DNA of 64,000 bases from Streptomyces bungoensis (GCF_001514215.1 NZ_KQ948860.1:196083-260082); one strand, 5' to 3'. Positions 50,923 through 59,545 are shown, counted from the first letter of the stretch. Numbers and translations: made by a program. Notes: generated by a model from the letters alone, not told the origin.

Positions 50923-51891
50923 GTGTCCGCACACGACGCGTCCGCGACCGCCGACGTACCCGAGATGCCCGCTCCGCGCGTGCGGGAGTTCCCGGCGCAC
51001 AGCATCGGCGGCGGGCTCGCCCTGCTCCTCGGCCTGCTCGGGCTGGCCGCGACCGCCGCCCTGTTCGCCGGCGCCTCGGCGGCCTCCGCCCCCGGTGCCA
51101 AGGGCGGCCTCGTCGTGGCGGGCGTCCTCGTCTTCCTCGCCGCCGTCATCGCGATGCGCGGCCTGAACACGGTGGCGCCCGGCGAGGCGCGGGTCGTCCA
51201 GCTCCTCGGCCGCTACCGGGGCACGATCCGGCAGGACGGCCTGCGCTGGGTGAACCCCTTCACCTCCCGGACCCGCATCTCCACCCGGGTGCGCAACCAC
51301 GAGACGGCCGTCCTGAAGGTCAACGACGCCTACGGCAACCCGATAGAGCTGGCCGCGGTCGTGGTGTGGAAGGTCCAGGACACCGCGCAGGCCACCTTCG
51401 AGGTGGACGACTTCGCGGAGTTCGTCGCCACGCAGACCGAGACGGCCGTCCGGCACATCGCCATCGAGTACCCGTACGACGCCCACGAGGAGGACGGGCT
51501 GTCGCTGCGCGGCAACGCCGAGGAGATCACCGAGAAGCTGGCCGTGGAGCTGCAGGCCCGGGTGGAGGCGGCCGGCGTGCGGGTCGTCGAGTCGCGCTTC
51601 ACGCACCTCGCGTACGCTCCCGAGATCGCCTCGGCGATGCTCCAGCGGCAGCAGGCCGGCGCGGTCGTCGCCGCCCGGCGGCAGATCGTCGACGGCGCGG
51701 TCGGCATGGTGGAGGCGGCCCTCGCCCGGATCGCGATGGGGGCACCTCCCACGCCCTTCAGGCAGTGGGGGAAGGACATCGTGGAGCTGGACGAGGAGCG
51801 GAAGGCGGCGATGGTGTCCAACCTGATGGTGGTGCTGTGCGGGGACCGGGCCCCGCAGCCGGTCCTCAACACCGGGACGCTGTACCAGTGA
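50923..51891 (+). CDS. SPFH/Band 7 membrane protein
   Basis: 322-residue stomatin/flotillin-type protein. Two N-terminal hydrophobic helices (GGGLALLLGLLGLAATAALF; GLVVAGVLVFLAAVIAMR) are followed by an SPFH domain (about 85-270: RVVQLLGRYRGTIRQDGLRW, YGNPIELAAVVVWKV, RHIAIEYPYD, EAAGVRVVESRFTHLAYAPE). Such proteins organise membrane microdomains. Start GTG 50923 with a GGGGGG ribosome site. Near residues 271-284 the sequence GAPPTPFRQWG is foreign to the family and is encoded by a palindromic repeat inserted in frame. The stop overlaps the next start (GTGA). Confidence 0.92.
   Translation: MSAHDASATADVPEMPAPRVREFPAHSIGGGLALLLGLLGLAATAALFAGASAASAPGAKGGLVVAGVLVFLAAVIAMRGLNTVAPGEARVVQLLGRYRGTIRQDGLRWVNPFTSRTRISTRVRNHETAVLKVNDAYGNPIELAAVVVWKVQDTAQATFEVDDFAEFVATQTETAVRHIAIEYPYDAHEEDGLSLRGNAEEITEKLAVELQARVEAAGVRVVESRFTHLAYAPEIASAMLQRQQAGAVVAARRQIVDGAVGMVEAALARIAMGAPPTPFRQWGKDIVELDEERKAAMVSNLMVVLCGDRAPQPVLNTGTLYQ
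51737..51773. repeat. Palindromic Streptomyces repeat inserted in frame in the SPFH gene
   Basis: GGGGGCACCTCCCACGCC followed by TTCAGGCAGTGGGGGAA can fold into a hairpin (CTCCCACGCC against GGCAGTGGGGG with a wobble and a mismatch). The same type of element is scattered through Streptomyces genomes, mostly between genes (recalled from memory). Here it adds about 12 codons without breaking the frame. Confidence 0.55.
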
Positions 51892-52139
51892 CGGACTCCC
51901 CCGAACAGTCCCCGCGGCGCCGGCCGCAGCAGCGCAAGCAGGTGCTGCTGCGGCTGGACCCGTCGGTGTACGAGGCGCTGGCCCGCTGGGCCGGGGACGA
52001 GCTGCGGTCGGCCAACGCGCAGATCGAGTTCCTGCTGCGCAAGGCGCTGGCGGAGACCGGGCGCCTGCCCCGCGACGCCGGCCCGCTGCCCCGGCGGGGC
52101 CGGCCGCCCGGGGACTCCGCCGGACCCCCCTCCGCCTGA
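51888..52139 (+). CDS. Ribbon-helix-helix DNA-binding protein (83 aa)
   Basis: 83 residues from GTG 51888, overlapping the SPFH stop by 4 nt. The core KQVLLRLDPSVYEALARWAG, then SANAQIEFLLRKALAE, fits a beta-strand plus two helices of the Arc/CopG class. The Arg/Pro-rich tail is disordered. Translational coupling to the SPFH gene and the palindrome in their promoter suggest that it represses its own operon. Antitoxin-like use with the SPFH protein as partner is possible but has no direct support. Confidence 0.82.
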   Translation: MTDSPEQSPRRRPQQRKQVLLRLDPSVYEALARWAGDELRSANAQIEFLLRKALAETGRLPRDAGPLPRRGRPPGDSAGPPSA

Positions 52140-52242
52140 CGGCCTCCCGCCGGGTACGCCGTGCGGCCCGGGCGTTGTTACCGAACTCTGACAATCGGCC
52201 CCCACCTGCACGGGCGCACCACCCGCCATGATCCGCACACGC

Positions 52243-52284
52243 CGCGTATACACCTCGCGTATACACCGTGTGTACAGTCGGGGC
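52243..52284 (+). promoter_or_regulatory. PadR operator/promoter
   Basis: CGCGTATACACC occurs twice (52243-52254 and 52256-52267), 13 bp apart, and the second copy forms a near-perfect dyad GTATACAC c GTGTGTAC (52259-52275). TACAGT at 52273-52278 is a plausible -10, 6 nt before the padR ATG, so the dyad overlaps the promoter. PadR proteins commonly repress their own operon at such sites. Confidence 0.6.
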
Positions 52285-52809
52285 ATGTCCATCGGTCACA
52301 CCCTCCTGGGGCTCCTGGAGTCCGGCCCGCGCCACGGCTACGACCTGAAGCGGGCCTTCGACGAGAAGTTCGGTCACGACCGGCCGCTGCACTACGGCCA
52401 GGTCTACTCGACGATGTCCCGGCTGCTGAAGAACGGCCTCGTGGAAGTCGACGGGATCGAGTCGGGCGGCGGCCCCGAACGCAAGCGGTACGCCATCACC
52501 GACGCCGGCGTCACCGACGTCGAGCGGTGGCTCGCGACGCCGGAGAAGCCGGAGGAGTACCTCCAGTCGACCCTGTACACCAAGGTCGTGCTGGCGCTGC
52601 TCACCCACCGCGACGCCGCCGACATCCTCGACGTCCAGCGCGCCGAGCACCTGCGCAGCATGCGGATCCTGACCGACCGCAAGCGCAGGGGCGACCTGGC
52701 GGACCAGCTGATCTGCGACCACGCCCTGTTCCATCTGGAGGCCGACCTGCGCTGGCTGGAACTGACGGCGGCGCGGCTCGACAAGCTCCGTGCGGAGGTG
52801 GCCCGATGA
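52285..52809 (+). CDS. PadR-family transcriptional regulator
   Basis: 174 residues from ATG 52285 (MSIGHTLLGLLESGPRHGYD). The winged helix has the PadR pattern HGYDLKRAFDEKF, LHYGQVYSTMSRLLKNGLVE and PERKRYAITDAG. A C-terminal helical dimerisation domain (Vir_act_alpha_C type) fills residues 90-174. Upstream in-frame extension to 52228 lies in the operator and is rejected. It overlaps the ABC ATPase start by 4 nt (ATGA), so regulator and transporter are made together; the ligand is probably an exported hydrophobic compound or envelope stress. Confidence 0.92.
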   Translation: MSIGHTLLGLLESGPRHGYDLKRAFDEKFGHDRPLHYGQVYSTMSRLLKNGLVEVDGIESGGGPERKRYAITDAGVTDVERWLATPEKPEEYLQSTLYTKVVLALLTHRDAADILDVQRAEHLRSMRILTDRKRRGDLADQLICDHALFHLEADLRWLELTAARLDKLRAEVAR

Positions 52810-53495
52810 CCCCGCCCCCCGGTTCCCTGCTGGCCGCCGAAGACCTGCGCAAGGCCTACGGGCCGACCGTCGCCCTCGACGGCGCGGCGTTCTCCATCCA
52901 CCCCGGCGAGGTCGTCGCCGTGATGGGCCCCTCCGGGTCCGGCAAGTCCACGCTGCTGCACTGCCTCGCGGGGATCGTGCCGCCCGACTCCGGCTCGATC
53001 ACCTACGCCGGCCGCGAGCTGGCCACGATGAACGACGCCCAGCGCAGCGCGCTGAGGCGCAGCGAGTTCGGGTTCGTCTTCCAGTTCGGCCAGCTCGTGC
53101 CGGAGCTGACCTGTGTGGAGAACGTGGCGCTGCCGCTGCGGCTGAACGGCACGTCCCGCAGGGAGGCGGAGCGGACGGCGCTCGGCTGGATGGAGCGTCT
53201 GGAGGTCGACGACCTCGCGAAGAAACGGCCCGGCGAGGTCTCCGGCGGCCAGGGCCAGCGGGTCGCGGTGGCGCGCGCGCTGGTCACCACCCCCAAGGTG
53301 CTGTTCGCCGACGAGCCGACCGGCGCGCTCGACTCCCTCAACGGCGAGCGGGTGATGGAGCTGCTCACCGACGCGGCCCGGTCGACCAGCGCGGCCGTCG
53401 TCCTGGTCACGCACGAGGCGCGGGTGGCGGCCTGGTCCGACCGCGAGATCGTCGTACGGGACGGCAAGTCCCGGGACATGGAGCGGGCCGTATGA
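52806..53495 (+). CDS. ABC transporter ATPase (MacB/LolD-like)
   Basis: 229-residue ATPase. Walker A GPSGSGKST, Q-loop FVFQFGQLVPELT, signature VSGGQGQRVAVARAL, Walker B VLFADEPTGALD and H-loop VLVTHEARVAAW are complete. FtsX-type exporters of antimicrobial peptides or lipoproteins use this class of ATPase. Start ATG 52806 overlaps padR, and its end overlaps the permease gene (ATGA at 53492). Confidence 0.93.
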   Translation: MTPPPGSLLAAEDLRKAYGPTVALDGAAFSIHPGEVVAVMGPSGSGKSTLLHCLAGIVPPDSGSITYAGRELATMNDAQRSALRRSEFGFVFQFGQLVPELTCVENVALPLRLNGTSRREAERTALGWMERLEVDDLAKKRPGEVSGGQGQRVAVARALVTTPKVLFADEPTGALDSLNGERVMELLTDAARSTSAAVVLVTHEARVAAWSDREIVVRDGKSRDMERAV

Positions 53496-55816
53496 ACGTG
53501 CGGCAGTGGTGGAGGGATCTGGCCATGGGGGCCCGGTTCGCCTTCACCGGCGGGCGCGAGGGCTGGGTGCGGATGCTGCTGACGGGCGTCGGCGTCGGGC
53601 TGGGCGTGGCCCTGCTCCTGCTGACGACCGCGGTGCCGAACGCGCTGGCGGTGCGGCACGAGCGCGAGGAGGCGCGGCTGGACTACACGTACGGCCGCAC
53701 GACCCAGCCCAGGGCGGACGACACCTTCGTCATCGCCGACACCGACACGACGTTCCGGCAGAGCGAGGTCCGCGGGCGCCTGGTGGAGCCCGAAGGCCCG
53801 CGCGCGCCGCTGCCGCCGGGCGTCGGGCGGTACCCGGGGGTCGGCGAGATGGTGGTCTCCCCGGCACTGAAGTCGCTGCTCGCCTCCGATGGGGGGAAGC
53901 TGCTGCGGAAGCGGCTGCCGTACCGGATCGTCGGGACGATCGGCGAGCCCGGTCTGGTCGGCTCCCACGAACTGGCCTACTACGCGGGGGCCCAGGGGCT
54001 CGCCGCGCGCATCGACCACTCCCAGGTGAACCGCCTCGACCACTACGGCGACCCCGCCCCGTCGACGGAACGGGCGGACCCCGTGCTGGTCCTGCTCACC
54101 CTCGTCGTGTTCGTGGTGCTGCTGATGCCGGTCGCCGTGTTCATCGCCGCGGCCGCGCGGTTCGGCGGCGAGCGGCGCGACCGCCGGCTGGCGGCGCTGC
54201 GGCTGGTCGGCTCCGACAGCCGGATGACCCGCCGGACGGCGGCGGGCGAGGCCCTCGCGGGCTCGCTGCTCGGCCTGGTGCTCGGCGCCGTGTTCTTCCT
54301 GGCCGGCCGTCAGGCGGCGGGCTCGGTCGAGATCCTCGACATCAGCGTCTTCCCCAGCTACCTCAACCCCTCCCCGCTGCTCGTCGTGCTGGTCGCGGTC
54401 GCCGTTCCGGCGGCGACGGTGGCCGTCACCCTGCTCGCGCTGCGGGGGGTGGTGATCGAGCCGCTGGGCGTGGTGCGCGCGGCCCGGCCGGCCCGGCGGC
54501 GCCTGTGGTGGCGGCTGCTGCTGCCGGTGGCCGGGCTCGCGATGCTCGCCCCGATGCTCGGGCAGGGCCGGGACCAGGGGAACTTCAACCAGTACCTCGT
54601 CTCCGGTGGTGTCATCCTGCTGCTGGTCGGCGTCACGGCCTTGCTGCCGTGGGCGGTGGAGACGGTCGTCGCCCGGCTCGGCTCCGGCTCGGTCGCCTGG
54701 CAACTGGCCGTCCGCAGGCTGCAGTTGAGCAGCGGCACGGCCGCCCGCATGGTCAACGGCATCGCGGTGGCGGTGGCCGGCGCGATCGCGCTGCAGATGC
54801 TCTTCTCGGGCGTGGACAGCGTCTACACCACGCAGTCGGCGAACGATGTGTCGCGGGCCCAGATGCAGGTGTCCGTACCGAGCGGGATCCCCCTCGCCGC
54901 GGCGGCCCGCAAGTTCGCCCGCACCCCGGGCGTGCGCCGGGCCGAGGGACTGGCCGGCGGTGAACTAGGGGACTCGGGCAAGGACCCCCGGTCGTCCGGT
55001 GAGCTGACCGTCGGCGACTGCCGGGCCCTGCGGGAGGTGGCCGCGCTGCCGTCCTGCCGGGACGGTGACGTCTTCGTCCTCGAGGGAGGCCAGCACGACA
55101 CCCCGCAGCTCGCGCGTTCCGGCCGGACGCTGTACTTCGACCCGTCCTACTCCGGCGATCGCGGCGCCGAGATCGCCTGGACCGTGCCGCGGAGCATGAA
55201 GCGGGCCCGGTCCGTCGAGGACCCGACGAACGTGCGGCGCAGCGGCTTCCTGATGACGCCCGGCGCGCTGCCCGCAGGGGCGGCCCGGACCCTGTACCAG
55301 TACGTCTACCTGTCGCTGGACGAGTCCGTTCCGGAGGCGAAGGAGTACGCGCGCAACACGGCGGCGGAGATCTCGCCCATGGCGGACGCGGCGGCGTGGG
55401 CGTCGACCGAGCAGTCCAAGAGGTTCACCTCCATCCGCACCGGCCTGCTCGTGGGCGCCGCCTGCGTGCTGGCGCTGATCGGCGCGAGCCTGCTGGTGTC
55501 CCAGCTGGAGCAGCTGCGCGAGCGCAGGAAGCTGCTCTCCGCCCTGGTCGCCTTCGGCACCCGGCGCCGCACGCTGGGCCTGTCGGTGCTGTGGCAGACG
55601 GCCGTGCCGATCGCCCTCGGCCTGCTGCTGGCCACCACGGTGGGCCTGACCCTGGGCGCGGTGCTGCTGCGCATGACGAGCACACCGGTGCGCGTCGACT
55701 GGGCGAGCGTCCTGTCGATGGCCGGCGCCGGCGCGGCGGTCGTCCTCGCGGTGACCCTGCTCAGCATGCCGCCCCTGTTCCGGCTGATGCGCCCGGACGG
55801 CCTGCGGACGGAGTAG
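53492..55816 (+). CDS. FtsX-like ABC permease
   Basis: 774-residue membrane protein with about ten helices arranged in two FtsX domains: an N-terminal helix (MLLTGVGVGLGVALLLLTTA), three central helices (VLVLLTLVVFVVLLMPVAVF and following), a middle set, a large extracellular domain (about 445-640) and a final three-helix unit (LLVGAACVLALIGASLL, PIALGLLLATTVGLTLGAVL, MAGAGAAVVLAVTLLSM). It fits exporters or mechanotransmission complexes of the MacB/BceB type but lacks a nearby two-component system. It works with the upstream ATPase under PadR control; the substrate is unknown. Confidence 0.9.
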   Translation: MNVRQWWRDLAMGARFAFTGGREGWVRMLLTGVGVGLGVALLLLTTAVPNALAVRHEREEARLDYTYGRTTQPRADDTFVIADTDTTFRQSEVRGRLVEPEGPRAPLPPGVGRYPGVGEMVVSPALKSLLASDGGKLLRKRLPYRIVGTIGEPGLVGSHELAYYAGAQGLAARIDHSQVNRLDHYGDPAPSTERADPVLVLLTLVVFVVLLMPVAVFIAAAARFGGERRDRRLAALRLVGSDSRMTRRTAAGEALAGSLLGLVLGAVFFLAGRQAAGSVEILDISVFPSYLNPSPLLVVLVAVAVPAATVAVTLLALRGVVIEPLGVVRAARPARRRLWWRLLLPVAGLAMLAPMLGQGRDQGNFNQYLVSGGVILLLVGVTALLPWAVETVVARLGSGSVAWQLAVRRLQLSSGTAARMVNGIAVAVAGAIALQMLFSGVDSVYTTQSANDVSRAQMQVSVPSGIPLAAAARKFARTPGVRRAEGLAGGELGDSGKDPRSSGELTVGDCRALREVAALPSCRDGDVFVLEGGQHDTPQLARSGRTLYFDPSYSGDRGAEIAWTVPRSMKRARSVEDPTNVRRSGFLMTPGALPAGAARTLYQYVYLSLDESVPEAKEYARNTAAEISPMADAAAWASTEQSKRFTSIRTGLLVGAACVLALIGASLLVSQLEQLRERRKLLSALVAFGTRRRTLGLSVLWQTAVPIALGLLLATTVGLTLGAVLLRMTSTPVRVDWASVLSMAGAGAAVVLAVTLLSMPPLFRLMRPDGLRTE

Positions 55817-55829
55817 GCGGCGCCGCCGC

Positions 55830-56783
55830 TCAGGCGGCGGCGTCCAGCACCCGTACCGGCAGGGCCCGGAGCGCCTCGCGCAGGGCCGCCGCCAGCTCCT
55901 CGTACTCCGCGCCGCGGGCGGCTCCCGCGCGCATCGCGAGGGCGATGCGGCGGCTCGGCGCGGGGTCGGCGAAGTAGCCGGTGAGCAGCTGGCTGCTGCG
56001 GGCCGTCTCCAGCCGCTGGGCGGTGCGCGGCAGCAGCGTGCAGCCGAGGCCGCCCGCGACGAGCTGGACCAGCGTGGACAGGCCGGCCGCGGTCGTCGTC
56101 ACGGGGGCGTCCTCGCGGCCGGCCTCCCGGCAGATGTCGAGGGCCTGGTCGCGCAGGCAGTGCCCCTCGTCCAGCAGCAGCAGGTTGAGTTCGCGCAGCG
56201 CCTCGCGGGGGATGCCCTCGCGCCCGCCGAGCCGGTGGTCCAGCGGCGTGACGAGCACGAAGTCCTCGTCGAACAGCGGGAGTTCCGCGACCCCGGGCAC
56301 CCCGAGCGGCACGGCCAGCAGCAGCAGGTCGAGGCGGCCGGAGTGCAGCCCGTCCACGAGGCTGGCGGTCTGCTCCTCGTGCACCTGCAGGTCCAGCTGC
56401 GGGTAGCGTTCGTGCACCAGCCGCAGCACGGTGGGCAGCAGGTAGGGCGCCACGGTCGGGATGACGCCGAGCCGGAGCGCGCCGGTGAACGGCGCCCGGA
56501 CCGCCTCGGCCTCCTCCAGCAGCGCCCCGACCTCGTCCAGCACCGCCTTCGCCCGTACGGCCAGCCGCTCGCCGGCGGGCGAGAGCAGCACCTTGCGGGT
56601 CGTACGCTCGAGGAGGGTGACGCCCAGGGTCTCCTCCAGCGCCGAGACCGCTCCGGACAGGGCGGGCTGGCTCATCCCGATGGCGGCCGCCGCGTCCCGG
56701 AAGTGCAGGTGCTCGGCCACGGCGGCGAAGGCGCGCAGTTGCGCGAGACTGGGCTGTCGCCGCTTGCCGCTACTGATGGTCAC
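55830..56783 (-). CDS. oxyR: OxyR peroxide-sensing LysR regulator
   Basis: 317-residue LysR-type activator. The N-terminal helix-turn-helix (FAAVAEHLHFRDAAAAIGMS) is followed by the sensor domain, with the redox Cys pair in DEGHCLRDQALDICREAG spaced as in OxyR. Peroxide forms a disulfide there and switches on ahpC-ahpD. Start GTG 56783 has GGAGG 9 nt upstream; upstream in-frame codons to 56870 are rejected. It diverges from ahpC. Confidence 0.93.
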   Translation of the reverse strand: MTISSGKRRQPSLAQLRAFAAVAEHLHFRDAAAAIGMSQPALSGAVSALEETLGVTLLERTTRKVLLSPAGERLAVRAKAVLDEVGALLEEAEAVRAPFTGALRLGVIPTVAPYLLPTVLRLVHERYPQLDLQVHEEQTASLVDGLHSGRLDLLLLAVPLGVPGVAELPLFDEDFVLVTPLDHRLGGREGIPREALRELNLLLLDEGHCLRDQALDICREAGREDAPVTTTAAGLSTLVQLVAGGLGCTLLPRTAQRLETARSSQLLTGYFADPAPSRRIALAMRAGAARGAEYEELAAALREALRALPVRVLDAAA

Positions 56784-56918
56784 TGATAGATACCTCCGAT
56801 CAACCCGACCGAGTGTAGCTATTTCACTAATCAATGCACCCTGTGCCAACATCGACAGCGTCCAACCCATACGAGGAAAGCCCTCAAAAGGGGCGATTCT
56901 TTGCTGCTAGGAGAGCCT
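56784..56918. promoter_or_regulatory. oxyR-ahpC divergent control region
   Basis: This 135-nt gap is AT-rich between 56784 and 56845. A TGAT-N11-ATCA element (56784-56802) has the T-N11-A form of LysR sites and covers the oxyR ribosome site. A second dyad AGTG-N9-CACT lies at 56812-56828. Together they may form a two-site OxyR operator serving both genes; no clear -10 was assigned. Confidence 0.5.
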
Positions 56919-57473
56919 GTGCTCACTGTCGGTGACAAGTTCCCCGAGTTCGAACTGACCGCCTGCGTCTCGCTGGAGAAGGGCAAGGAGTTCGAGCAGA
57001 TCCACCACAAGTCCTACGAGGGCAAGTGGCTGGTGGTCTTCGCGTGGCCGAAGGACTTCACGTTCGTCTGCCCGACCGAGATCGCCGCTTTCGGGAAGCT
57101 GAACGACGAGTTCGCCGACCGGGACGCCCAGATCCTCGGCTTCTCCGGTGACTCCGAGTTCGTCCACCACGCCTGGCGCAAGGACCACCCGGACCTGACG
57201 GACCTGCCGTTCCCGATGATGGCGGACTCCAAGCACGAGCTGATGCGCGAGCTGGGCATCGAGGGCGAGGACGGCTTCGCGCAGCGCGCCGTGTTCGTCG
57301 TCGACCCGAACCGCGAGATCCAGTTCACCATGGTCACCGCGGGCTCCGTCGGCCGTAACCCCAAGGAGGTCCTGCGGGTCCTGGACGCCCTGCAGACCGA
57401 CGAGCTCTGCCCCTGCAACTGGAGCAAGGGCGACGAGACGCTGGACCCGGTCGCGCTGCTGGCCGGTGAGTGA
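56919..57473 (+). CDS. ahpC: Alkyl hydroperoxide reductase, peroxiredoxin AhpC
   Basis: 184-residue two-Cys peroxiredoxin that reduces hydrogen peroxide and organic hydroperoxides. The peroxidatic Cys is in DFTFVCPTEIAAFG and the resolving Cys in LCPCNWSKGDE near the C-terminus. GTG 56919 is chosen (AGGAGAG 5 nt upstream). The TTG further up would add six unrelated residues. It is followed 3 nt later by ahpD, which recycles it in actinobacteria. Confidence 0.96.
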   Translation: MLTVGDKFPEFELTACVSLEKGKEFEQIHHKSYEGKWLVVFAWPKDFTFVCPTEIAAFGKLNDEFADRDAQILGFSGDSEFVHHAWRKDHPDLTDLPFPMMADSKHELMRELGIEGEDGFAQRAVFVVDPNREIQFTMVTAGSVGRNPKEVLRVLDALQTDELCPCNWSKGDETLDPVALLAGE

Positions 57474-57476
57474 CCC

Positions 57477-58010
57477 ATGTCGCTCGACTCCCTGAAGTCC
57501 CGCGTACCGGACTACGCCAAGGACCTGAAGCTGAACCTCGGCTCGGTCATCGGCAACTCCGACCTGCCCCAGCAGCAGCTGTGGGGCACCGTGCTGGCGA
57601 CCGCGATCGCCTCCCGGTCCCCGATCGTGCTGCGCGAGCTGGAGCCGGAGGCGAAGGCGAACCTCAAGCCGGAGGCGTACACCGCGGCGAAGGCCGCGGC
57701 GGCCGTCATGGCGATGAACAACGTCTTCTACCGCACCCGGCACCTGCTGTCCGACCACGAGTACGGCAGCCTGCGGGCGGGTCTGCGGATGAACGTCATC
57801 GGCAACCCCGGTGTGGAGAAGGCCGACTTCGAGCTGTGGTCGTTCGCGGTGTCCGCGATCAACGGCTGCGGGATGTGCCTGGACTCGCACGAGCAGGTGC
57901 TGCGCAAGGCCGGGGTCGACCGTGAGGTCGTCCAGGAGGCGTTCAAGATCGCGTCCGTGATCCAGGCCGTCGGCGTCACGCTGGAGGCCGAGGCGGTCCT
58001 GGCCGAGTGA
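57477..58010 (+). CDS. ahpD: Alkylhydroperoxidase AhpD
   Basis: 177-residue helical protein with the active-site motif NGCGMCLDSHEQ (the CxxC plus His of AhpD) and a second family stretch RTRHLLSDHEYGSLRAGLRM. It passes electrons from lipoamide to AhpC. Start ATG 57477 follows the ahpC stop directly, so both are one operon under OxyR. Confidence 0.96.
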   Translation: MSLDSLKSRVPDYAKDLKLNLGSVIGNSDLPQQQLWGTVLATAIASRSPIVLRELEPEAKANLKPEAYTAAKAAAAVMAMNNVFYRTRHLLSDHEYGSLRAGLRMNVIGNPGVEKADFELWSFAVSAINGCGMCLDSHEQVLRKAGVDREVVQEAFKIASVIQAVGVTLEAEAVLAE

Positions 58011-58050
58011 TCCGGCCGGCCACCCCGGCGTCAGGCCCCAGGGACCCCGC

Positions 58051-59403
58051 TCACACCTCGTGGGCGGGGTTCGCCGTTTCCGCCACGGCTTCCGCCGCGA
58101 CCAGGGGCTCGTCCTCGAGGTCGGGAGCGGCCGGCGACTCGTCCGCCTCCTCCACCGCCTCGGCCTGCTCCACGCCTTCCGAGTACTGCCGCAGGTAGCC
58201 CACGACGGTGTTCGTCACCGCCACCAGCGGTACGGCCACCACCGCGCCGCCGATGCCGGCCACCATGCCGCCGGCCGCCACCGTGAGGACGACGGCGAGC
58301 GGATGGACGCGGACCGCGCGGCCCAGGATGAACGGCTGCAGGACGTGGCCCTCGATCTGCTGGACGGCGAGGACCACGGCGAGGGTCATGACCGCCGCGA
58401 AGACGCCCTGCGTGACGAGCGCGACGATGACCGCGAGCGCCCCGGAGGCGACCGCGCCGACCAGCGGGATGAAGGAGAACAGGAAGATGAAGACGGCCAG
58501 CGGCACGGCCATCGGCACGTCGAGGAAGTAGATGCCGATGCCGATGAAGATGGCGTCGATGAGGGCGACCAGGACCGTGCCGCGGACGTAGGCGGTCAGG
58601 GTGCGCCAGGCGCGCGGGCCGGCGCCGGCGACGCCCGGGCGGGCGGCGGAGGGCACCAGCTTCAGGAACCACTGCCAGATGCGCTCGCCGTCGTACAGCA
58701 GGAACAGCGTGGAGAAGAAGACCAGCAGGATGCCGGTCAGCACCTCGACGATGACCTGGACGCCCTCCAGCCCGAAGGACGTGATCTGGTCGGTGTTCGC
58801 CCCGATGGCCTCGCGCAGGTTCTTGGCTATCTGGTTGATCTGCTTGTCGGTGACGTGGAACGGGCTCTTCAGCAGCCAGTTGCGCAGGTCGTCGATGCCG
58901 TTCTGGATCTGCGTGGAGAGGGTGTCGATGTTCTCCATGACCTGCCAGGTCACGAACCAGCCCATCAGGCCGATGACGACGAACCCGAGGATGGCGGTCA
59001 GCGCGGTGGCGGGCCCGCGCGGCACCCCGCGGCGGGTGAGCCGGGCCACCGTCGGCTGGAGCAGAGCGGTGACCAGCAGGGCGATGACGAAGGCGAGGAC
59101 CACGAGCTGGACGGCGCTGATGACCCGCATCAGGATCCACACGGTGCCGGCCAGGACCAGCAGGCGCCAGCCGGCCTCGGCGGCGACCCGCACGCCCCAG
59201 GGCACGGCCTGGGCGGGGTCGGGCCGGGGCCCGGGCGGCACGGACCGCCTGGGGGCGGGCGGCACCCGGTCGGCGGTGCGCTTCGTGACGGCCGGTTCGG
59301 GCGCGGTCTCCCGCTCCACCTCCGTGCGGCGCTCGTCGAGGCGCTCGCTCATCTCGGTCAGCCCGGCTCCGATCCGGCCGAGCCACCCTGGCACTCTCGA
59401 CAT
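58051..59403 (-). CDS. AI-2E/COG0628 family membrane protein
   Basis: 450-residue protein. The cytoplasmic N-terminus (about 95 residues, charged) is followed by about eight membrane helices in the COG0628 pattern: paired helices (LLVLAGTVWILMRVISAVQL, VLAFVIALLVTALLQPTV), a middle extracellular region with TQIQNGIDDLRNWLLKSP, and a final hydrophobic block (AVFIFLFSFIPLVGAVASGA; LQPFILGRAVRVHPLAVVL). Members export autoinducer-2 or act as ion antiporters; the substrate is not clear. The acidic C-terminal tail is species-specific. ATG 59403 is preferred over the adjacent ATG 59406 by ribosome-site spacing. Confidence 0.87.
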   Translation of the reverse strand: MSRVPGWLGRIGAGLTEMSERLDERRTEVERETAPEPAVTKRTADRVPPAPRRSVPPGPRPDPAQAVPWGVRVAAEAGWRLLVLAGTVWILMRVISAVQLVVLAFVIALLVTALLQPTVARLTRRGVPRGPATALTAILGFVVIGLMGWFVTWQVMENIDTLSTQIQNGIDDLRNWLLKSPFHVTDKQINQIAKNLREAIGANTDQITSFGLEGVQVIVEVLTGILLVFFSTLFLLYDGERIWQWFLKLVPSAARPGVAGAGPRAWRTLTAYVRGTVLVALIDAIFIGIGIYFLDVPMAVPLAVFIFLFSFIPLVGAVASGALAVIVALVTQGVFAAVMTLAVVLAVQQIEGHVLQPFILGRAVRVHPLAVVLTVAAGGMVAGIGGAVVAVPLVAVTNTVVGYLRQYSEGVEQAEAVEEADESPAAPDLEDEPLVAAEAVAETANPAHEV

Positions 59404-59545
59404 CATCCGTCCTCTTCCCCCGCGTCCCCGGGTACTGCTGTCACATGCCCCGTGGAGCCGTTCGCATACGACCGTACAGGGCAAAGCCCCTCTCCTAGGG
59501 GACGGGGAGGGGCTGCGCGAGGTTGAGCCGGAGTGGGGCCGGGGC

